Assembly: GCF_002245655.1 (NCBI RefSeq) | Contig: NZ_NOIH01000008.1 | Coordinates: 62,001-126,000 of the forward strand | Direction: 5' to 3' | Origin: Thauera propionica | GTDB taxonomy: Bacteria; Pseudomonadota; Gammaproteobacteria; Burkholderiales; Rhodocyclaceae | Length of the DNA: 64,000 nt | Part shown: positions 1 through 8,077 of the stretch, in pieces | Layout: each line of letters starts with the position of its first letter | How positions within the stretch are numbered: the stretch's first letter is position 1 | Program-made: the position numbers and the translations under genes | The notes under the pieces: model-generated | Told to the model about the DNA's origin: nothing | What the model saw: only the letters and a program-made list of their open reading frames with translations | Database searches by the model: none

Positions 1-26
1 CCCGTTCATCCGCCCGGAGCCCTCCG

Positions 27-1034
27 ATGCCTGTCTCCCAGCACACCGTCACGCAGCTCATTGTCCATCGCCTCGTCAAGGAGGCGGAAAGGCCGGCATC
101 CCTCATCTGCCGACCGGTCAACTGCACGCTGGATGCGGTGGCCGTGCGTCTGGTCGAGCGGCTCTGCGGGCAGTACGAGTCGCGTTCCGCGAAGGGCTTC
201 GGACGCTTCGAGGAGGACGAGGAGGTCTTCCCGCTCGCACGCTGGCTGCGTGCTCTTGTGAGCGAGCAGGGGCTCGACTTTGCGGGCTTCTCGCAGCAGG
301 TCGCGCAGCACCTGCAGGCGATCGCGGACGAGGAGGAACTGGAGCAGGGCGGCCTGGTCGTCGTGGCGCGCATCGACGAGGGCGGTGCCGACTGCCTGTG
401 GATCGCGCTGGTCGCCGAGGAGGCCGGGATCTCGGTCAGCGGCGGGCTCGACGTGAGCGACTGCCTGCATGTCGATTTCGCCGGGCTGCAGGCGGCGGGT
501 CGGATCGATCTCGATGGTTGGCGACGGGGGGACGAGCGCTACATCGGTTTCCTGCGCGGACGCGGTAAGGGCGGAGCCTTCTTCAAGCGTTTCCTCGGCT
601 GCAGCGATGTGGTCGTCGCCTTGCAGGAGACGAAGAAGCTGGTCGCTACGCTGAGTCACTTTGCCGACCAGCAGCAGCTCGAGCCTACACGGCGCGACAG
701 CCTGCTCGAGCGCGCCCACGGCTATCTGGACACGCTGGGCGAGAACGGCGAGCCGGTGAGTTTCGAGGAGTTGGCGCGGGAGGTGTATCCGGAGCAGCCG
801 GCGCGACTCGGTTCGGCCCTCAATGCGCCCGAGGCGCGCCTGGCGAGTGGGTTCGTGCCCAACCGGCGCGCGATCAGGCCGCTGGTGCGCTTCAGTGCCA
901 GCGGCGAGCAATGGAAGGTGGAGTTCGATCGCAGCAGCCTGCATTCGGGCGCGGTGCACTACGATCCGGCGACCGACACGCTGGTCCTGTCGGGCGTGCC
1001 CGACTACCTGAAGCGCATGCTCGAGGAAGGCTGA
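27..1034 (+). CDS. yejK: Nucleoid-associated protein, YejK/NdpA family
   Basis: A 335-residue soluble protein of the 37-kDa nucleoid-associated family, which in enterobacteria binds the chromosome with unknown regulatory effect. The whole length matches the family layout: an N-terminal segment opening with a hydrophobic helix, a central alpha/beta part, a stretch containing ETKKLV near residue 200, and a C-terminal strand-rich part ending near RMLEEG. The ATG is preceded at a good distance by GGAG, and length is normal for the family. It stands alone; the next gene is on the other strand. Family assignment rests on recognition of the overall sequence, as the family has no sharp catalytic motif. 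Confidence 0.85.
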   Translation: MPVSQHTVTQLIVHRLVKEAERPASLICRPVNCTLDAVAVRLVERLCGQYESRSAKGFGRFEEDEEVFPLARWLRALVSEQGLDFAGFSQQVAQHLQAIADEEELEQGGLVVVARIDEGGADCLWIALVAEEAGISVSGGLDVSDCLHVDFAGLQAAGRIDLDGWRRGDERYIGFLRGRGKGGAFFKRFLGCSDVVVALQETKKLVATLSHFADQQQLEPTRRDSLLERAHGYLDTLGENGEPVSFEELAREVYPEQPARLGSALNAPEARLASGFVPNRRAIRPLVRFSASGEQWKVEFDRSSLHSGAVHYDPATDTLVLSGVPDYLKRMLEEG

Positions 1035-1064
1035 TCCTCACGCGGCGGGCCAAAGTGCCCGCAC

Positions 1065-1098
1065 AAAAGAAAAGCCCGAGCGCTTGCGGGCCCGGGCT
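1065..1098 (-). terminator. Intrinsic terminator (small RNA and/or outer-membrane gene)
   Basis: On the minus strand a 9-bp stem (positions 1098-1090 with 1081-1073, one G-T pair, 8-base loop) is followed directly by TTTTCTTTT. The other strand has no T-run, so it works leftward only. It can end both the proposed small RNA and read-through from the minus-strand gene whose stop is about 150 bases upstream. Confidence 0.75.
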
Positions 1099-1131
1099 AA
1101 ATCCACACCAAAGGAGGAAGTGGAGGAGACG
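1065..1131 (-). ncRNA. Putative small RNA with tandem anti-Shine-Dalgarno motifs
   Basis: The minus strand has a complete small transcription unit: a -35 TTGCAA at 1166-1161, exactly 17 bases, a -10 TATGAT at 1143-1138, then about 65 bases ending in a strong hairpin with a T-rich tail. The predicted RNA has two C/U-rich stretches, CTCCTCC (1128-1122) and TTCCTCCTTT (1120-1111), complementary to Shine-Dalgarno sequences. It lies inside what would be the 3' untranslated region of the outer-membrane gene upstream on the same strand, so it may be a 3'-UTR small RNA with its own promoter. No open frame of interest lies on either strand. I do not recognise a named family. Confidence 0.55.
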
Positions 1132-1137
1132 GTTCGA

Positions 1138-1166
1138 ATCATAATGCAGGGATTGCTGCGTTGCAA
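1138..1166 (-). promoter_or_regulatory. Sigma-70 type promoter of the putative small RNA
   Basis: TTGCAA and TATGAT on the minus strand are separated by 17 bases, the optimal spacing, with 4/6 and 5/6 matches to the hexamers. It points toward the hairpin at 1098-1073. The expected start is near 1133-1130. Confidence 0.55.
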
Positions 1167-1244
1167 CAATTCAACCTGCAAAATTTTTCTATCGGGCTAT
1201 TTGCTTGAGCTGGGGCGGATTCGACGGTGTGCGAACCTCTTCGA

Positions 1245-2519
1245 TCAGAACACGAAATCCATGGTGACGCTGAAGACGGTCATGTCGCCGTCCCAGTCTG
1301 GCGTTTCGCCACGATAGGGGAAGATCGACTCGGGCTTGCCGTCGATGCGGTCGATCTGGCCCTTGAGCGCGATTCGCGGTGCGACGTCCCAGCGCACGCC
1401 CAGCGCAACGGTATTCTGGTGCGCGTAGAAATTGCTGGTGATGAGGTCGATCAGCGGACGGGCGCCGGACGGGATCGGCGACCTGATGTCGGGCGCGGAC
1501 GAGCGGATCTGGGAATAGCCGAGGTAGGGTGTGACCGATCCGATACGGTAGGCGCCGATGACGTAGGCCGAGCGGGTGTCACGATAGAACTCGCTGTCAT
1601 GGACGACACGGTTCGCCATGGCCTGGATTTCCAGCGGGCCGTCCTCGTAGGCGATGCCGATCGCGTCATAACGCGTCTTGCGTCCTTTCACCTTCAGTTC
1701 GGGCGCGATGGCGAAGGCATTCGCGCCCACCAGTTCGACGATCGGAATCTCATGCTCGAAGCGGACCTGCGTCGTGCCCAGGCGCAGTTGCCAGGGGCCG
1801 ACCGTGTAGTCGAGATAGCCGCCACGGATGTCCGAACCACGCAGGTCCCAGGTCAGCGAGTCCTTCATCGAGGTCTTCTCGGCCGCCTGGCCGGCGAACA
1901 GCTTGGCTTCGAGCAGGCCGTTTCCGAGCGGGAAGGTGCCGGTGACATCGACGCCGTCGAAGTAGGAGAAGATCAGCTGGCCGTAGAAGTCCTGCGGCGG
2001 GCGCACGGTGAGATTGGCGTAGCCGACGAGGCGGGAGTCGGCATGCATGTAGAAGTCCGTTCCCATCCGGCCGGCACGCGCGGCCCACTGCGACGAGAAC
2101 TCGTGGCGCAGGAAGGCCCATGAGATCTCGGGGCCGTAGCTGCCGTCGTAACGGTAGCGGCTCAGTGCCTGCACCACCGCGTTCGTCTGCGGCGTGAGGC
2201 GCATGTTGGCCTGCACGCCAAGCAGCGAGTCGATCTTGGGGCTCCAGTCGGTCCGCACGCCATAGGCCTGCGAGAGGTCGCGCACGAACTCGGCGTCGTC
2301 GTCGTCGGAGCGCGCAAAGCCGAGCGTGCCGAAACCGAGCAGGCTGATGGATGGGGTGTAGGCGGGAGAGGCGGTGGACGGCTCGGCCTGGCTGGTCTGC
2401 GGGACGCTGCAAAGCACCATCGACAGCACCGCGGGCAGGCATGCGGAAAGCATGCGCAGGGCGGGTGTGCGTCCGCGCCGCGTCACCGGGCGACGCTGGC
2501 GAGTGTTGGCCAAGTCCAT
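1245..2519 (-). CDS. Probable outer-membrane beta-barrel (porin-like) protein
   Basis: A 424-residue exported protein. A basic N-terminus, a hydrophobic core around residues 24-40 and a likely signal-peptidase site near Ala45 (SQA|EP) are visible. The mature part is rich in alternating, aromatic-bounded strands and ends in Phe (MDFVF), the usual C-terminal signature for insertion of a beta-barrel by the Bam complex. I recognise no specific substrate family. A second in-frame ATG at 2453 would give a more typical short signal peptide, so the start is uncertain. A TATACT -10-like box lies at 2558-2553 without a good -35. Function is inferred only as an outer-membrane channel or barrel. Confidence 0.65.
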   Translation of the reverse strand: MDLANTRQRRPVTRRGRTPALRMLSACLPAVLSMVLCSVPQTSQAEPSTASPAYTPSISLLGFGTLGFARSDDDDAEFVRDLSQAYGVRTDWSPKIDSLLGVQANMRLTPQTNAVVQALSRYRYDGSYGPEISWAFLRHEFSSQWAARAGRMGTDFYMHADSRLVGYANLTVRPPQDFYGQLIFSYFDGVDVTGTFPLGNGLLEAKLFAGQAAEKTSMKDSLTWDLRGSDIRGGYLDYTVGPWQLRLGTTQVRFEHEIPIVELVGANAFAIAPELKVKGRKTRYDAIGIAYEDGPLEIQAMANRVVHDSEFYRDTRSAYVIGAYRIGSVTPYLGYSQIRSSAPDIRSPIPSGARPLIDLITSNFYAHQNTVALGVRWDVAPRIALKGQIDRIDGKPESIFPYRGETPDWDGDMTVFSVTMDFVF

Positions 2520-2634
2520 TTCAATTCCGCAAGACCTATGGATATGCAGGGCAGTATAGCGGAATGATCCATGACAACGTCGAGGGCCGAGCCGCGCGCG
2601 CGGGCGGGCGCTCGCGGCTCGATCCGACGGCCGA

Positions 2635-4299
<1,665 letters not shown>

Positions 4300-4336
4300 G
4301 GGGGAGGGGTCCTGCCGAGTCGGAAAAGGCAGGAGT

Positions 4337-4819
4337 CTACAGCATCCCTTCGATGTCCTTCACCAGTTCTTCCGGCGCGGTCGTCGGCGCGTAGCGCTCG
4401 ATCTGCTGGCCGTCGCGGCTGACGAGGAACTTGGTGAAGTTCCACTTGATCGCCTCGGTGCCGAGGATGCCCTTGGCGTGCTGCTTCAGGTGCTTGTACA
4501 GCGGATGGGCGCCGTCGCCATTGACGTCGATCTTGGCGAACATCGGGAAGCTTACGCCGTAGTTCTTCTCGCAGAAGGCGCCGATTTCCTCGGCGCTGCC
4601 GGGTTCCTGCGCGCCGAACTGGTTGCACGGAAAACCGAGCACGACCAGGCCGCGGTCCTTGTAGGTCTGGTAGAGCTTCTCGAGGCCGGCATAGTGCGGG
4701 GTCAGCCCGCACTGGCTGGCGGTGTTGACGATCAGCAATACCTTGCCGGCGTACTCGCCGAGGGTGGTGGTGGCGCCCGAGAGGCGATCGACTTCGATTT
4801 CGTACAGGGTAGAAGACAT
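4337..4819 (-). CDS. Glutathione peroxidase family protein (BtuE/Gpx type)
   Basis: A 160-residue thioredoxin-fold peroxidase that reduces hydrogen peroxide or organic peroxides. The active-site segment is NTASQCG with a cysteine at residue 37, so it is a Cys and not a selenocysteine enzyme. The family's second and third motifs, GFPCNQFG and KWNFTKFLV, supply the Gln and Trp of the catalytic triad. No signal peptide is seen, so it should be cytoplasmic. Bacterial relatives usually use thioredoxin rather than glutathione, which the sequence alone cannot settle. It lies just upstream of ettA on the same strand and may share its transcript; fpr, another redox gene, lies further upstream on that strand. 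Confidence 0.9.
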   Translation of the reverse strand: MSSTLYEIEVDRLSGATTTLGEYAGKVLLIVNTASQCGLTPHYAGLEKLYQTYKDRGLVVLGFPCNQFGAQEPGSAEEIGAFCEKNYGVSFPMFAKIDVNGDGAHPLYKHLKQHAKGILGTEAIKWNFTKFLVSRDGQQIERYAPTTAPEELVKDIEGML

Positions 4820-4936
4820 GCGGGGCTCCTGAGTGAGGAGGGGGTCGGAAGCGCTTCGAGCCCCGCATGCGGAAAAAGTTTGACGCGCCGATGCGGTCGG
4901 GCGGCGGTGCTCGCCGCGTGATATTACTTCTCGAAC

Positions 4937-5713
4937 TTACTTCTCGACGAAGGCGCGTTCGATCACGTAGTCGCCCGGCTGGCCAATACGCGGCGACATT
5001 GCGAAGCCGCGGGCGTCGAGCAGGGCGCAGCAGTCGGCATTCATCGCCTGGCTGCCGCAGATCATCACCCGGTCCTGCGCCGGGTCGAGGTCCGGCAGGC
5101 CGATGTCGGCGAACAGCCGCCCGGATTCGATCACGTGGGTGATGCGGCCGGTGTTGCGGAAGGGCTCGCGCGTCACCGTCGGGTAGTAGATGAGCTGGTC
5201 GCGCACCTGTTCGCCGAAGAATTCGTTCTGCGGCAGCACCCGGGTGATGAAGTCGGTATAGGCCAGCTCGGATACGAAGCGGACGCCATGCACCAGCACG
5301 ACTTTCTCGAAGCGCTCGTAGGTTTCCGGGTCCTGGATCACGCTCAGGAACGGGGCCAGCCCGGTGCCGGTGGCCAGCAGGTAGAGGTGCTTGCCCGGGT
5401 TCAGGTCGTGCAGCACGAGGGTGCCGGTGGGCTTCTTGCTGACGATGATCGGGTCGCCCTCGCGCAGGTGCTGCAGGCGCGAGGTCAGCGGGCCGTTCGG
5501 CACCTTGATGCTGAAGAACTCCAGGTGTTCCTCGTAGTTGGGGCTGGCGATGCTGTAGGCGCGCGTCAGCGGCTTGCCTTCCACGTCGAGCCCGATCATC
5601 ACGAACTGACCGTTCTCGAAACGCAGGCCGGGGTCGCGCGTGGTGCGGAAGCTGAACAGCGAGTCGTTCCAGTGATGGACGCTGAGGACACGTTCGGTAA
5701 GCAGGTTGCTCAT
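4937..5713 (-). CDS. fpr: Ferredoxin/flavodoxin-NADP+ reductase
   Basis: A 258-residue plant-type, bacterial-subclass ferredoxin-NADP+ reductase moving electrons between NADPH and ferredoxin or flavodoxin. The FAD domain shows RAYSIASPN near residue 50; the NADP domain shows LLATGTGLAPFLS; the chain ends in FVEK, resembling the short C-terminal extension of this subclass. Length equals the family norm. It is transcribed divergently from a LysR regulator 101 bases away, the same arrangement as fpr-finR in Pseudomonas putida, where oxidative or iron stress induces fpr. The regulatory relationship here is inferred from that layout and from a dyad in the intergenic region. Confidence 0.93.
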   Translation of the reverse strand: MSNLLTERVLSVHHWNDSLFSFRTTRDPGLRFENGQFVMIGLDVEGKPLTRAYSIASPNYEEHLEFFSIKVPNGPLTSRLQHLREGDPIIVSKKPTGTLVLHDLNPGKHLYLLATGTGLAPFLSVIQDPETYERFEKVVLVHGVRFVSELAYTDFITRVLPQNEFFGEQVRDQLIYYPTVTREPFRNTGRITHVIESGRLFADIGLPDLDPAQDRVMICGSQAMNADCCALLDARGFAMSPRIGQPGDYVIERAFVEK

Positions 5714-5770
5714 GGCGGCGCAGGTGCAGGCGGATTGACGGTGGAGCAGATTCTAGGTGCGCTGAGTTAG

Positions 5771-5803
5771 CGGTTAAGTGGATAATTTGGATATCCGTTA
5801 CCG
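5771..5803. promoter_or_regulatory. Dyad in the fpr/finR divergent region, candidate LysR-type operator
   Basis: An inverted repeat GGATA-N7-TATCC (5780-5784 and 5792-5796) sits within a looser dyad CGGTTA ... TTACCG (5771-5776 and 5798-5803). It lies immediately upstream of the LysR-type gene and in the only gap between two divergent genes, where such regulators normally bind. The exact operator is inferred. Confidence 0.4.
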
Positions 5804-5814
5804 GAAAAATCGAT

Positions 5815-6741
5815 ATGCGATTCACCCTGCGCCAGATCCAGGCCTTCGTCGCCATCGCCAGCTGCGAGAACGTATCGCGCGCGGCCGAGGCGCTCAGTCT
5901 GTCCCAGTCCGCCACCAGCGCGGCACTGGCCGAACTCGAGAACCAGTTCGACCAGCAGTTGTTTGACCGCCACGGCAAGCGCCTGCGCCTCAACGAGCAG
6001 GGCCGGCTGCTGCTGCCGCACGCCGTGGAGCTGCTCGACCGCGCCGAGGAGACGGACGCCTTGCTGCGCGGCGAACGCGGCCTGGGCAGCCTGCGGGTCG
6101 GCGCCACGCTGACGATCGGCAACTATCTGCTGCCGCTGATCGTGTCGGGTTTCCTGCAGCGCCACCCGGAGAGCCGGGTCAGGCTCGAGGTGCGCAACAC
6201 CGCCACCATCGCCGCCATGCTGGCGCGCTACGAGATCGACCTCGGCCTGGTCGAAGGCCAGGTGGTCGATGGCGAACTCGAATCCCAACCCTGGGTGGAG
6301 GACGAGTTGGTCGTGTTCTGCGCACCCGAGCATCCGCTGGCCGGGCGGACGACCGTTGCCCTTGCCGAGATCGCCGCCGAGCCGTGGATCCTGCGCGAGC
6401 GCGGCTCGGGCACGCGCGAGACCTTCGACCAGGCCGTGCGCCACTGGTCGGGCGGCGTGGTGCCGCGGCTGGAACTGGAGCACACCGAGGCCGTCAAGCG
6501 GGCGGTGGAGAGCGGCCTGGGGCTGGGCTGCCTGTCGCGCCTGACGCTGCGCGACGCCTTCCGCCGCGGCAGCCTGGTGCCGCTGGAGACGCCCGAGCTG
6601 GACCTGAAGCGGCACTTCAGTTTCGTCTGGCACCGGGGCAAGTATCACAGTGCGGCGATCCGCCGCTTCCTCGACGATTGCCGTGCCTTCGCTGCCGGCG
6701 CCACCCGCAGCGACCAGATCCCGTTGCCGGCCGTGCGTTGA
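5815..6741 (+). CDS. finR: LysR-family transcriptional regulator, FinR-like
   Basis: A 308-residue LysR-type regulator. The N-terminal winged helix-turn-helix spans about residues 4-62 (FTLRQIQAF ... SLSQSATSAALAELE), followed by a linker helix and two alpha/beta effector subdomains. It reads away from fpr with a candidate operator between them, matching the finR-fpr pair of pseudomonads; that context, rather than a diagnostic residue, supports the FinR name. A co-inducer cannot be read from sequence. GGAAAAA precedes the ATG at an acceptable distance. Alternative: another member of the CysB/CbbR-like LysR group. Confidence 0.8.
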   Translation: MRFTLRQIQAFVAIASCENVSRAAEALSLSQSATSAALAELENQFDQQLFDRHGKRLRLNEQGRLLLPHAVELLDRAEETDALLRGERGLGSLRVGATLTIGNYLLPLIVSGFLQRHPESRVRLEVRNTATIAAMLARYEIDLGLVEGQVVDGELESQPWVEDELVVFCAPEHPLAGRTTVALAEIAAEPWILRERGSGTRETFDQAVRHWSGGVVPRLELEHTEAVKRAVESGLGLGCLSRLTLRDAFRRGSLVPLETPELDLKRHFSFVWHRGKYHSAAIRRFLDDCRAFAAGATRSDQIPLPAVR

Positions 6742-6895
6742 GGCGGGGCGGTGCACTGCGGGAACTTCCGGACGCTGTGCCCTTCACAATGCCGACACGC
6801 GCAGCGCACGCGATCTCCTTTTTCTGGCCGTCGCCGCCGGTGCGGCCTGTAATACACTCGTCACCCCCAACCGAATCCCCTCACACGGTGCAGCC

Positions 6896-8068
6896 ATGAG
6901 CGTCATCGAATCCGTCCGTCCCCTGCACAGCAAACTCACCGCCATCCGCCGCGACATCCACGCCCACCCCGAACTCGCATTCGAGGAACACCGCACGGCC
7001 GAACTCGTCGCCCGCCATCTGGAGGCGCTGGGTATCGAGACGCACCGCGGGATCGGCGGCACCGGCGTGGTCGGCGTCGTGCGCGGTGGTCGCAGCCTGC
7101 GCGCCATAGGCCTGCGTGCCGACATGGATGCGCTGCCGATCACCGAGCGCAACGAGTTCGCGCACCGATCCACCGTGCAGGGTTGCATGCACGCCTGCGG
7201 TCACGACGGCCACACGACGATGCTGCTGGGCGCGGCCGAGGCGCTGGCCGCGCGCAAGGATTTCGACGGCACGGTGTATCTGATCTTCCAGCCCGCCGAG
7301 GAAGGCGAGGGCGGCGCGCCGGCGATGATCGCCGACGGCCTGTTCGACCGTTTCCCGATGGAGGCAGTGTTCGGCATGCACAACTGGCCGGGCATGGAAG
7401 CCGGCAGCTTCGCCATTCATAGCGGCGCGGTGATGGCCAGCGCCGACCGCTTCGACATCCGCTTCACCGGCGTCGGCGCGCACGCCGCCATGCCGCATCT
7501 CGGCGTCGATCCGGTGGTCGCCGGGGCGGCCTTCGTGCAGGCGGCGCAGACCCTCGTCAGCCGCAGCCTCGATCCGATCGACGCCGGTGTGGTGTCGGTG
7601 ACGCAGTTCCATGCCGGCGAGGCCTACAACGTCATTCCCGACCGCGCGGAGCTGTGCGGTACGGTCCGTACCTTCTCGGCGGAGGTGCGCGACCGTCTCG
7701 AGCGCGGCCTGCGCCAGGTTGCCGAAGGCATCGCGCAGAGCCACGGCGTGCAGGTGCTCTTCGAGTACCGCCGCGGCTACCCGCCGACGATCAACACCGC
7801 CGACGAGGCGGCGCTGTGCGCCCAGGCCGCGCGCGCCGTGGTCGGACCGGATCGCGTCTTCACCGACCGTCGCCCGAGCATGGGCGCGGAGGATTTCGCC
7901 TACTTCCTGCAGGAGAAGCCGGGCGCCTACGTGTGGGTCGGCAACGGCCCGGGCGAGGGCGGCTGCATGCTGCACAACCCCAACTACGACTTCAACGACG
8001 AAGTCCTGCCCACCGGCGTTGCCTACTGGTGCGAGCTGGCGCGCACGCTGCTGTCGACCGCGCGCTGA
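6896..8068 (+). CDS. M20-family amidohydrolase (hippurate hydrolase-like)
   Basis: A 390-residue metal-dependent amidohydrolase of the M20D group, which cleaves N-acyl amino acids such as hippurate or N-acetyl amino acids. The metal-binding motif ACGHDGH falls at residues 100-106, GLRADMDALP lies before it, and the catalytic Glu pair lies in PAEEGEGG; the dimerisation domain follows from about residue 180 and the chain closes with MGAEDFAYF and a last metal His in LHNPNYDFN. The open frame extends 246 bases further upstream, but the family start (MSVIESVRPLHSKL) fits this ATG. Substrate is unknown. The permease gene begins nine bases after the stop. Confidence 0.88.
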   Translation: MSVIESVRPLHSKLTAIRRDIHAHPELAFEEHRTAELVARHLEALGIETHRGIGGTGVVGVVRGGRSLRAIGLRADMDALPITERNEFAHRSTVQGCMHACGHDGHTTMLLGAAEALAARKDFDGTVYLIFQPAEEGEGGAPAMIADGLFDRFPMEAVFGMHNWPGMEAGSFAIHSGAVMASADRFDIRFTGVGAHAAMPHLGVDPVVAGAAFVQAAQTLVSRSLDPIDAGVVSVTQFHAGEAYNVIPDRAELCGTVRTFSAEVRDRLERGLRQVAEGIAQSHGVQVLFEYRRGYPPTINTADEAALCAQAARAVVGPDRVFTDRRPSMGAEDFAYFLQEKPGAYVWVGNGPGEGGCMLHNPNYDFNDEVLPTGVAYWCELARTLLSTAR

Positions 8069-8077
8069 ACGGACCGG

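Noticed and set aside
1084-1317. A plus-strand 77-codon frame preceded by a GGAGG-like sequence
   Set aside because: The purine-rich stretch is better explained as the complement of the minus-strand small RNA; the peptide has no similarity and overlaps the end of a real gene.
4337-4819. A selenocysteine glutathione peroxidase
   Set aside because: The active-site codon is an ordinary Cys in the NTASQCG motif; there is no in-frame TGA.
6650-6895. N-terminal extension of the M20 amidohydrolase
   Set aside because: The extension overlaps the end of the LysR gene, has an atypical composition and is not part of the family.
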